Below the pieces are notes generated by a model that saw only the letters and a list, made by a program, of their open reading frames with translations, did no database searches and was not told the origin of the DNA. 64,000 nt of DNA from Dromiciops gliroides (Eukaryota > Chordata > Mammalia > Microbiotheria > Microbiotheriidae). Both the position numbers and the translations under genes were made by a program. The stretch is from the NCBI RefSeq assembly GCF_019393635.1, contig NC_057867.1, positions 67,335,492 through 67,399,491 of the forward strand. The letters are read 5' to 3'. Positions 55,656 to 64,000 of the stretch are shown in pieces (position 1 is the stretch's first letter; each line of letters opens with the position of its first letter).

Positions 55656-56604
55656 TGTCAGGGCTTCCTAACAGTTCCGAAAATGATGTAAGCAAATGAG
55701 GGAAATTAATTCTGTTTAAAACAACAACAACAACAACAAGGCAAAATAGATTCACTTAAACACTGAGGGAAAGACTGTCCAAACATGGAGAAATAACTTA
55801 CATGTGTTTATTGTTAGCTTGGGGAGAAAGGTTGAATGAGCTGAAATGCCACTTCATGCATTCCAAGACGAAGAAGGGTTTTGTTCTGTCAGCCAATGTA
55901 TGAAATGAAATATTTGGGTCTCTGTCAGGGTCTTCCTCCCCAAAACAGGCTAGGCCCGTTCCCACCATGGTAGGCCATCGGGCAGAATCTTTGTTAACTG
56001 AAGTCACTGTTTCTCCCTCCTGCCCTGAAAAAGAATCAACAGGGTATGTTACCTCACAGGCCACTGGCCAAAGGCCCAAATGCCCCTTGGGGTCGTCCCA
56101 CCCTGTCCTATGTTTTGTTCAACATGTTATTCCTGGAGTTGTGGGGTCAGATCACACCAGGCTCTCTTTCATTTAACCCTTTGTAGAACCTGTCTAGATT
56201 TGACCTACCATAAGAATATAGGATTTAATGCCAGAAGAGACCTAAGAATATTAGAGCTGAAAGGGAGAAAAGAGCACATCAGACCCAAGAGGGCCCTTAG
56301 AACACAGAATGTCAAATGGGAACAAATAGTAAGCAACACAGGTCCTAGCACCCAGGAAGCACTTGATAAATGCTTCTAGATCGATGTTAAATATCTGAAG
56401 ATCGTTTTATGTCTCCCAACTCTAGGCAATGGATAAAGGGTTGGCCTCTGACCAACACTGGCCATACAACATCACCTGTCAGTGCTGCTCTAGGCATTCT
56501 GGTAGTGGCTCCAGTTTTCTGGATCAAAGAGATTATTGGTCCAGTCCCTATCCCCTGTTCTAGAAGTTGAATGAAATAAACCAAGTCTGGTGCCGAGATA
56601 AAGG
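55656..56604. other. unclassified
   Basis: A short CAA run lies at 55720-55738. 56220-56370 resembles a decayed CR1/L3-L2 junction. The frames of 93-99 codons here have no motif. Confidence 0.4.
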
Positions 56605-57005
56605 AGTTACTGAGGCAGCTGGATTGTGTAGTGAATAAAGCATGGGTTGTTCAAGGAAGGAGACAGAGGAATGGCACCACAGGAAGCATCTCTCAGTACT
56701 TGGCACTGACTCCCCTGCTCCACTACCAATTAGCAAGCAGAGAGGAGGGACAGGACAACTATACAGACACATCTAAAACCCAGTTCTTTTTCCTTGATGT
56801 CTACATTTCTCAAAGATATCATCTTGTACAAAGCAGAAGTATATAAGTAATAAGTCCTGACTCTGACACTATCTGTGTGACCCTGTGCAAGACATATACA
56901 ACTCAGTCTTAGTTTTCTCATCTGTAAAATGGTGATAAAAATCTTTGCACTGACCACCACAGAGGGTTGTTGTAAGGAAAACATTTCACAAACCTTTAAG
57001 TGCTA
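56605..57005 (+). repeat. CORE-SINE interrupted by ~200 bp of unknown sequence
   Basis: 'actgaggcagctggattgtg' head at 56609. The expected middle ('agtcctgactctgacactat', 'gtgaccctgtgcaagaca') only appears from 56853, and the core/tail ends at 57005. 56645-56845 is an unclassified insert. Confidence 0.5.
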
Positions 57006-57349
57006 GCAAAATGGAAGTAAGAACAAAACCACTAACACATACTTGCGGAACTGCTGAAACTGTCTAGGAATTTTCCTAAGTCTTGAGGGGTTCATTACCC
57101 TCCCCAGTGCTGCAATGACCCAAGTTCAGGGCAGCGAATAGGAATGAAACTGTCTCCCCAGATAGAAAGTGAAACAAACGGAGAGATCAAGAGTCCCAGG
57201 GGAGTGTAATACCCAGCTGTTTTCCAAGTGCCTAGCCTTCAGAGGCCCCAAACCTTGTCATTTCAACTAACCCTAGATGGTTGGGCTCTCTAGGCCTATT
57301 TCTTGAGCTCTTAGATGGCTTGGAACAGTTTAGTTATTGGACTCTATTA
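57006..57349. other. unclassified
   Basis: Nothing recognised. Confidence 0.4.
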
Positions 57350-57422
57350 GGCTCATTAGCTCAGCTACTTGAAGCAGGGTGCTGGTGGGGCCAAGGTCAT
57401 GGGTTCAAACCCCACATGGTTT
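57350..57422 (+). pseudogene. tRNA-Ile-like pseudogene
   Basis: Starts ggctcattagctcagct (A-box-like TTAGCTCAG). 'gggtgct' and 'ggccaaggtc' flank the anticodon arm, and 'gggttcaaacccc' makes a T arm with B-box. The framework resembles tRNA-Ile(AAU), but the anticodon position reads GGT, the D arm is altered and the acceptor stem pairs poorly. No poly(A) or SINE body follows. It could instead be an old tRNA-derived SINE head. Confidence 0.5.
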
Positions 57423-57682
57423 GGTTGACCCTATTTGACTCTGGCAAGAGAGTGCAAAAATGTGTGCTCTTGGTCACAGTGGGGACTGGCTGAGAGAATG
57501 GTGGCCTCATCCCTATTCCTGGAAAAACAATTCCAAGTGCTGGGCCAGAAGCTTCATCTTGGTATAGGAAAGACACTACTGAAGAGGCTTAGAGAAGAAA
57601 GCCTTGAGCTGGACTGCCCCCTAGTGGCAATGGAAGGATTTTGTTTTGTGATAGACTTCCTTTAGAAATGGAGGGCCAGGCT
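57423..57682. other. unclassified
   Basis: No repeat or coding signal recognised. Confidence 0.4.
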
Positions 57683-58345
57683 AAGGAAACTCATAGAATG
57701 TTGGGGGAGTGGGGTGGAAGGGACCCTAGAACTTAGAATGCCACAGCTGGGAGGGACCTTAGAACATAAAATGTTAAAGCTTTAAAGAACCTTAGAAAAC
57801 AACGCCAGAGCAGAGAGGGACCTTAGAACCTACACTATTAGAGCTGGGAGGATTACTAGGTGATAGAATGTTAGGGCTGGAAGAGAACTTAGAACAGAAA
57901 CCCAGGGGTACACTGGTAAATGTTTAACAACGGGTTTTCTGAAGAAAATAAATTCTGTATTAAAGATACATTTTAAAATTTAATCATTTTAAACATTTCT
58001 CTATCACTGTAAGACTAGAAATAAGCAAAACAATAAATCAAGTCCAGATTTGTGGTATTTGCCAATCTTCGAGGTATAAATGCTCGCACTGAAAATTTAA
58101 CAATTGGCTCTGTTGGAGCTGGCTCCTCTACACCCCTGGAGATCATGTAAAATATAGAATGCCAGAGCTGGAAGGCATCTTTAACGTGAATGTCAAAACT
58201 GGGAGAAACCTTAGAACAAGCTAGGTTAGAATTGGAAGGGAGCTCGAACAGGGAAAAGTAAGGCCAGAAGGGTCCTTTGAACATACAATGTCAGAGCTGA
58301 AAGAGCCTCAAGAGATCATCTAGTCATCTTATAAGAAAGAAAACT
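57683..58345 (-). repeat. decayed minisatellite, ~33-bp unit, split by a MITE
   Basis: About 11 units of 'gccacagctgggagggacct' + 'tagaacat' type. It is the reverse complement of the unit at 10240-11175. Six units precede and five follow the MITE at 57903-58138. The right end runs into a reversed CORE-SINE. Confidence 0.8.
57903..58138 (+). mobile_element. hAT-like MITE, copy 5, both termini kept
   Basis: Left end caggggtacactggtaaatg, right end ctctacacccctg. The outer ~10 bases are inverted repeats (caggggta / tacacccctg style). Inside are 'aaaacaataaatcaagtcca' and 'gaaaatttaacaattggctc'. No 8-bp TSD is now visible. Confidence 0.78.
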
Positions 58346-58445
58346 GAGACCCCGAGATTTGCTCCAGGTTACCCTGAGAGAGCTAGAACTCTGGTCTCTG
58401 GCTGTCCTATCCAGGGCTCCTTCCTCTGCCCTGTTGCCTCCCCTC
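58270..58445 (-). repeat. CORE-SINE adjoining the minisatellite
   Basis: 'catctagtcatcttataaga', 'gctccaggttaccctgagag' and 'tatccagggctccttcctct'. Confidence 0.55.
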
Positions 58446-58719
58446 TTGTGTCTCTCGCTACAGCTGTATTATCTAATTCTGAGTTCTTGGTACATCCCCC
58501 TGACACAAACATCTGGCTGCTCCTTGCTCTCTGCTTCTTAGTCTCTGATTAATTCTTGGCGGAATGATGGAGGCAGGAAATGTCATTAACTGGATTCTTA
58601 TCCTTGGAGGTTTTCACTTTCTCCCCAAATGCCAGCAGAGCAGATTCCACCAGCGCATAACAAGTGCGGGATTCCAAAAATAATTAGCCTGTAATCGATT
58701 ACATGGAGTTTCACTTGTC
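58446..58719. other. unclassified
   Basis: No repeat recognised. Confidence 0.4.
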
Positions 58720-58900
58720 TTTATTTACAGGATCTAGAAGGGGCCTACGAGATTGTTTGATCCAACTCCTTCATTTTATAATGGAGGAAACAGAGGGGTT
58801 AAAAGACTCATTCAATTTCCCAGAAGTCACAGAGCTGGGACTTGAATCCAGTACTAACTCCAGATCTGGTGTTCTTGCCACTGAATAGTGCCAAGTCATT
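58720..58900 (-). repeat. CORE-SINE
   Basis: 'gatctagaaggggcctacga', 'cagaagtcacagagctggga' and 'ttgccactgaatagtgcc'. Confidence 0.6.
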
Positions 58901-59018
58901 TCACCCTTTGGTTTCCTTTAAGTGGTTCAATATACCATGGTGTAGGATGGGTTTATTTCACACATGTATGGACTGTTTAACTATAAGATCATGCTTATTG
59001 AGGGTGGCCCACAGAATT

Positions 59019-59031
59019 TTTATTTAAAAAA

Positions 59032-59091
<60 letters not shown>

Positions 59092-59230
59092 TTTGGTGGG
59101 GCAGTGAGGGTTAAGTGACTTGCCCAGGTCACACAGCTAGTAAGTGTCAAGTGTATGAGGCCGGATTTGAATTCGGGTCCTTCTGAATCCAGGGCTGGTG
59201 CTTTATCCACTGTGCCACATAGCTTCCCCC
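59019..59230 (-). mobile_element. tRNA-derived marsupial SINE with (ATT)n tail
   Basis: From right to left: the usual body ('gagggttaagtgacttgccc' to 'ccacatagcttccccc') and a 3' tail turned into (ATT)19 at 59033-59090. The TSD tggcccacagaatt is at 59005-59018 and 59231-59244 and encloses the microsatellite, so the run grew from the tail. Confidence 0.93.
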
Positions 59231-59274
59231 TGGCCCACAGAATTAACCCATTTGGAAAATCAAAGTTATTATTT

Positions 59275-59600
59275 AAAAAAAATATTTTCAACTAACAAGC
59301 ATTTATTTTCTTTCCCCTCCAACTAAAAATGAAAAGAAAAAGAAAACCTTTTAAATAAACAAATATAGCCAAAAATTCCTACATTAGCCATGTTCAAAAA
59401 TGTATGTCTCATTTTGCACCTCGAGTCTATTAATTCTGTTAGGAGGTATGTAGCATTATTCATCACTGGTCCTCTGAAAATGGTGGTTGGTCATTGCATT
59501 GTACAAAATTTTTTCAAAGTTGTCCTCTACACTGTAGTTGTTATTGTATAGATTGTTCTAGTTCTTTTCACTTCATTCTTCTCAGATTTCTCTGAAGCCA
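59275..59600 (-). repeat. L1/HAL1-type 3' end, reverse, decayed
   Basis: 'ttttctttcccctccaacta', 'ggtcctctgaaaatggtggt' and 'ctcagatttctctgaagcca' parallel the reverse L1 at 42700-43600. Confidence 0.55.
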
Positions 59601-60060
59601 TTCCTTGAGGGCAGGGGCTGTGGGTTTTTTTGTTGGTTTGTTTTTTGCCTTTCTTTGTATCTTCAGAGCTTAGCATAGTGCCTGGCACAGAGTAGGTCCT
59701 ATATAAATCCCCTCATTCTCTCCCCTATTCCTCCCCCTGTGCTCAAATACCCAATACTTTGCACACAGTAGGTATTTATTAAATGTCTTCCTATCCTTTA
59801 GCTGTTGATTTTGTATAAATTCTTCAGAATGTATCTCCAATATCACGTCATCTATGAAATCTGTCCTGGATTTTCTTTTGTAAACTTCCTTTTGTAACTC
59901 GCTCACCTTGTATAGTTTTCTGTGTCAGTGTCTTATCTCCCTACTAGATTGTAAACTCCATGAGTAGCCTATGAAAGAAATTTTCTCTTTTCCTCAATCC
60001 CTAATATATTACTCTTTATATATTGGGCACTTGATAAAAGTTTGTTGAATGAATTAATAA
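59601..60060 (+). repeat. L2 LINE 3' end, sense
   Basis: 'gagcttagcatagtgcctgg', 'ctagattgtaaactccatga' and 'gataaaagtttgttgaatga', the last being the L2 3' terminus. Possibly two overlapping copies. Confidence 0.7.
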
Positions 60061-60064
60061 GAAA

Positions 60065-60204
60065 CAGAAAAGAGCAGGGGCTTTGTAGCCAGAGGACCTG
60101 AGTTTGAATCCTAGCTCTATTAGCACTTTCTATACAGTAACCATAGGCAAATACTTTCCCCCATCTGGTCTTCAGTTTCCTCCTTTATAAAATAAGATAA
60201 TTGG
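60065..60204 (+). repeat. CORE-SINE
   Basis: 'ctgagtttgaatcctagctc' and 'ctggtcttcagtttcctcct'. Confidence 0.65.
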
Positions 60205-60462
60205 ATTTTTGTGATTGTTCCGTCATTTTAATTTGTGTCCAACTCTTTGTGACCCCATTTGGGGTTTTCTTGTCGAAGATACTGGAGTGGTTTGCCATTT
60301 CCTTCTCCAGCTCATTTTACAGATGAGGGAACTGAGGCAAACAGGGTGAAGTGACTTGCCCAGTGTCACACAACTAGTAAGTATCTGAGTCCAGATTTGA
60401 ACTCAGGTCTTCCTGACTCCAGGCCCAGCACAGTATCCACTGTGCTACATTGGTGTCCTGTA
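60205..60462 (-). mobile_element. tRNA-RTE SINE
   Basis: 'tttgtgtccaactctttgtg', 'gagtggtttgccatttcctt', then 'gtgaagtgacttgcccagtg' and the reversed head ending 'tgtgctacattggtgtcc'. It is better preserved than the 5335 copy. A possible TSD is gtgattgt / gtaattgt. Confidence 0.8.
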
Positions 60463-60564
60463 ATTGTACTAAGTGATTCCTAAGGTCCTTTCTAGTGTTA
60501 AAAAAATCTGGTAAACCAGAAAATGGAAATAACAAGTCCTTCCCTGCCTTTCTTACAGTGTTGT

Positions 60565-60880
60565 GGCACTGTAGAATAAGCAATGGTCCTGGAATCAGGA
60601 AATCTGGGTCAGAGTTTGGGCCTTACAATTTAGCAATGGTGGTACACTGGTCTACTCACTTAAGCTCTCTAAGCTGGAGAGTTCTTATCTGTAAAATGAC
60701 TGCAGAAAGAAAAGAAAGGATGTTCTTTGCACTGTCTACCTCACAAAGTTTTTGGAAAGAAAATGGCAGCAGTAGAGCAGTGTGCATGATTGCCAAATGT
60801 GATGTGTATGGTGTTGTTGTTCATCCTTCATTTCTGAAGAGGACATATACAGAGGCTCTGCAAACAGCAAACTAGATTTA
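60565..60880 (+). repeat. CORE-SINE followed by a composite-SINE tail scrap
   Basis: 60565-60800 is a CORE-SINE ('ggtcctggaatcaggaaatc', 'ttatctgtaaaatgactgca'). 60815-60845 ('ttgttcatccttcatttctg', 'aagaggac') is the reversed end of the composite SINE family. Confidence 0.55.
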
Positions 60881-60884
60881 CGTG

Positions 60885-61245
60885 TATGATGGAATAGAGT
60901 GGGGGATTTGAAATCAGATCACCTGGGTTCAAATTCTAAATCTGCCACTTCATCTGCCTTGGCTTCAGTGCATTCATCTGTAAACCGGTTAGATCGGGTG
61001 ACTTCTCATATCCTTTACAGATATAAACTCATGGTGAAAAAAGGTTTGCCTCTGAGAGTGGCTCAGTGGGAAGAATACATTTGGGGTCAGAGAATTTGAG
61101 TTCAAATTCCAGCTCTGCTACTTATGATCTACCTCCATAACCCTAGGCAAGTTACTTCCCCTTTCTTTGTCTCAGTTTACTTATGGGTAAAATGAAAGGG
61201 TTGGACTAAATAGTCTTCAACATCCCTTTCAGCCCTAGAGATGTC
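60885..61245 (+). repeat. two CORE-SINE copies
   Basis: 60885-61030 ('cacctgggttcaaattctaa') and 61055-61245 ('gagttcaaattccagctctg', 'accctaggcaagttacttcc', tail 'aacatccctttcagccctag'). Confidence 0.7.
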
Positions 61246-61539
61246 ATCATGAGTGCTTAGCACAGGGCAAGGCACATAGCAAAGCCCTAGAATAAGTACC
61301 AGTTGATGGATGACAGTACCAGGAAGAAATCTCCCTTTCCTAGCAGCTGCTCATGCAAACCTTCTTAGAGCCTAATCAAAACCCCATTCCTTTGGGGAGC
61401 TGAAGGATCAGAGTCAGGGCCAGACATTTCCCAAGAGTTAACAAAGCCCCATATGTTAGGGATCGAAATCCAGACTGCTGCCTTTGATTTCCATGTTAAA
61501 ATCCCCTTTCCATCTTTTGCTTATATTTGAAATAGCAGA
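61246..61539. other. L2-like scrap then unclassified
   Basis: 'gtgcttagcacagggcaagg' near 61250 is L2/MIR tail. The rest is not recognised. Confidence 0.45.
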
Positions 61540-61740
61540 TAATAATAGCTCCCATTTCTTGAGGGCCTTAAGGTTTGCAAAGCACTTTCTATACAATAAC
61601 CAAAGGAGATAGGAAGTACAGGGAATAATTATCCCCATTTTACAAAAGAGAAAACTGAGGTTCAGAGAAATTAGTCACACAGCTAGCAAGTGCTGGAGAG
61701 AGGATTCAAATCCATGTTCCTCATAACCTCTACAGGGTGG
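61540..61740 (-). repeat. CORE-SINE
   Basis: 'aaggtttgcaaagcactttc', 'cattttacaaaagagaaaac' and 'cacacagctagcaagtgctg'. Confidence 0.7.
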
Positions 61741-61864
61741 TTACTTTTTTCCCTTTAATATTTGTAAGACATTAGTAGGTCCAGATGACATTCGCTAAAA
61801 GTTCTAACAACCTTATGTGCCAATACTATTTTGTTTATAAAACCATCACCTGCTTCAAGGCCTC

Positions 61865-62230
61865 AATCATATGCCCCAAAGACAGTAACTGTGCCCCTAC
61901 TATGTGCCAGGCACATTTTCCAAATATTATCTCACTTGATTCTCACAACAATGACCCTGCAAGGAGGTAAGAAAACCTTCAAGCACTAAGATGTCTTTAA
62001 GATCATTTTACAGATGAGGCCCTGGGTGGGCAGCAGGGTGGTATGGTGGGAAGCACACAAGAATTGGTGTGAGAGGACACCTACTTTCAAATTTGATCTC
62101 TTTCCTATACCAGGTGTGTGACCTTAGACAAGTAATCTCACAGTCAAGGAACCTTTGTTTACAGAGGGTGCTCTGTAAAAAGGCATATAATAAAACACAA
62201 ACTCTACATACCTCATGAGAAGTGATGTGA
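61865..62230. repeat. two opposed CORE-SINE copies
   Basis: 61865-62025 is reversed ('ccctactatgtgccaggcac', 'cattttacagatgaggccct'). 62030-62225 is forward ('ggtggtatggtgggaagcac', 'gtgaccttagacaagtaatc'). Confidence 0.6.
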
Positions 62231-62844
62231 GGAATGTGGGTGCTAAACCCCAAAGCCTTGGAGGAATGTCTGTTTTCTGTATCATTTCCAACAGTGATTT
62301 GGGGGAGCCTGTGTTTCCAGCAGTTCTGTAGTGTAGGTACTTCTATTTTCTGATGTTACAATAAATTGACTATTTCTTCAGTGGATTTGTTGAGATTTCC
62401 TCTTGGATCCTTCACATTTATGATTTTATTTATTAACTGTTCTTGTTCTTTCACCATTTCTCTTCAATCTCATTTTTTCTTTGCAGGGCTAAGTTGGGCC
62501 ATTTATCTCTCAGGTTGCTTGGCCTTGGGCCATTGAGCATCTCAGGTGTCCCTTGTGCTTTAGCTGATTCACTTGTTCTATAGTGTTTTTGAATTGCCGC
62601 AGCTCTTTTTGCTTTTCTCCTTTGTAAAAGGAAAAAAAAGCTGTTTTTTATTTTCTTGTTTTGGTTTTTTAAGTAATTTTTTTCCTCTTTCATGTTTCTT
62701 TTTGTTATTTTCTTACTGGGGGTGGGTCATGGGATACCTAACTCCTTTCCATCCTTTCACACTGACCTCCAGGATCTTTGTGTTACCATTATTATCATAC
62801 CAAGTTATCTGTAATTAAGCATATTATATGACTGTCTTATTTTA
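62231..62844. other. unclassified
   Basis: The minus frame at 62451-62693 is lysine/arginine-rich but has no motif I recognise. T-rich 62620-62720. Confidence 0.4.
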
Positions 62845-62950
62845 CCACTAATGAGCTGTGTGGCCTTGAGCAAGTCACTTGCCTTCACGTAGCCTCAGTT
62901 TTCTTCTCTGTAAAATGAAAGATTATGGGACGCAAAATTGTAGCATTATA
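62845..62950 (+). repeat. CORE-SINE 3' part
   Basis: 'gccttgagcaagtcacttgc' and 'ttctctgtaaaatgaaagat'. Confidence 0.6.
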
Positions 62951-62961
62951 AAAGACTATAC

Positions 62962-63135
62962 TGGGGCAGCTAGGTGGCGCAGTGGATAGAGCACCGGCCC
63001 TGGAGTCAGGAGTACCTGAGTTCAAATCCGGCCTCAGACACTTAACACTTACTAGCTGTGTGACCCTGGGCAAGTCACTTAACCCCAATTGCCTCACTAA
63101 AAAACAAAAACAAAAACAAAAACAAAAACAAAAAC
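62962..63135 (+). mobile_element. tRNA-derived marsupial SINE, near consensus
   Basis: Head ggggcagctaggtggcgcag and an (AAAAAC)n tail. The TSD aaaagactatac is at 62950-62961 and 63136-63147. It is among the least diverged copies here, so probably the most recent. Confidence 0.95.
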
Positions 63136-63194
63136 AAAAGACTATACCACAGGGAAACTGCAAGGGCTTGTGTTCTTTCCTTCAAGGAAGAAAC

Positions 63195-63450
63195 AATGCC
63201 TTCCACAAAGATTCCCCTCACCCTCAAACCATGTGAAAGAGATCTTTCCCTCTTCAGATGTCTTCTCAAATTTTTCCTGAATCTCTCCGTCACATCTAGC
63301 CCATGGAGCTATGTGTGCTTTGTCTTCCCTTTTCTAGATCACAAGCACCCTGAGAGCATGTTCCATATTCCATCCTATTTGTCTCTTTATATCTAGTATC
63401 CAACAGAAGATGTGGCACATAGTAAGTGTTTAATAAACACATGTTGGATT
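63195..63450 (+). repeat. L2 LINE 3' end, sense
   Basis: 'ctcttcagatgtcttctcaa', 'agatcacaagcaccctgaga' and 'cacatagtaagtgtttaata'. Confidence 0.7.
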
Positions 63451-63676
63451 CAAGGGTGTGCTGGTAAACGTTTAACAACTGACTCTCTGAAAAAGCATGG
63501 CACAGTTTTACATTTAGTCTGTGTTATTATTAACATTTTCTTAAGTCTAGATAATCAACAAAACAATAAATTGACCCCCAATTTGTAGTTTTTGCTGATT
63601 TCTGAGATGTAAGTGCTCACACTGAAAATTTAACTATCAGCTCTCTAGCCAGTAAAGCTGGCTTTATCACACCTTA
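63451..63676 (+). mobile_element. hAT-like MITE, copy 6
   Basis: Left end caagggtgtgctggtaaacg, right end 'gctttatcacacctta'. Internal 'caaaacaataaattgacccc' and 'gaaaatttaactatcagctc' match the family. It abuts the L2 3' end. Confidence 0.7.
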
Positions 63677-64000
63677 ATCATTTACTCTAGTCCATCCCCT
63701 TTATTTCACAGGAAAGAGAAGTGGTTGGATTAGGTGATTTCAAAGGTCTTCTCCAAGGTATGAACATTGCATGTGTATAGAGAATAAAATCTTTAGAGTT
63801 CAATAATAAACAATATCTGTTATTGTAATGTAATAAAGGGGAGCTCCTGTAGACAAGGTCAGGAGCCCTAGGTTACAATCCTGACTCTGATGCTTCCTTA
63901 GTTTCCTCATCTGTAAAATAGGGCTAGCTATTCTTGCTCTTCCTTCCTTGAAGGGTTGTTGTGAAGGAAATGATTGGAAATCTAAGTTTGAAATGAGTTC
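63677..64000 (+). repeat. unclassified then CORE-SINE at the window edge
   Basis: 63840-64000 is a CORE-SINE cut by the window end ('ggttacaatcctgactctga', 'ttcctcatctgtaaaatagg', 'aagggttgttgtgaaggaaa'). Confidence 0.55.

Overview
The window looks like marsupial (metatherian) nuclear DNA, probably Australian, without a single multi-exon host gene that I can recognise. The evidence is the repeat content. About 17 copies of a tRNA-headed SINE begin with a ggggcagctaggtgg-type head and end in an A-rich tail, and most have clean 8-17 bp target-site duplications (TSDs). There are marsupial-style L1 3' ends, half-L1 (HAL1) elements, an RTE fragment, and a dense background of old L2, CR1/L3 and CORE-SINE (MIR/MAR1-like) copies. 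Species cannot be fixed from sequence alone. The window is either intergenic or inside a very large intron.

Layout. 1-20.2 kb: old L2, CR1/L3 and CORE-SINE fragments, a 69-bp palindromic MITE, a decayed ~34-bp minisatellite (10.24-11.18 kb) and one HAL1 copy (15.3-16.7 kb). 20.3-34.1 kb: one ancient, near full-length plus-strand L1, split by later insertions. These are an intronless HMGB3 retrocopy with an intact 201-codon frame, a near-complete HAL1, two younger L1 3' ends (one per strand) and several SINEs. 34.3-37.9 kb: a Ty3/Gypsy-type LTR-element fossil holding two more L1 3' ends. 38-51 kb: more background, including a minus-strand L1 split by a SINE, a MITE and an L2 that itself contains a SINE, an RTE reverse-transcriptase fragment, and an L2 interrupted by an L1. 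51.4-52.2 kb: two long pyrimidine tracts. 53.1-54.5 kb: a HAL1 fused to an antisense SINE piece inside one TSD. 57-64 kb: a tRNA-Ile-like pseudogene, a second minisatellite of the same unit, and more SINE, L2 and MITE copies.

Self-comparison of the window gives three things that ordinary annotation might miss. First, there is a six-copy, ~215-250 bp hAT-like non-autonomous DNA transposon family with CAGGG-type termini. Second, two minisatellites grew from the same CORE-SINE/CR1-like tail unit, and each is interrupted by a copy of that transposon. Third, the order of insertion can be read from TSDs at 20-38 kb. The only feature with real coding potential is the HMGB3 retrocopy. Its frame is open, but it carries Tyr in place of the redox cysteine at position 45. 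I found no new gene system, CRISPR array or operon-like structure, and the long low-complexity frames are simple repeats. TSD and repeat coordinates were read by eye, so old repeat boundaries are good only to about 10-30 bp.
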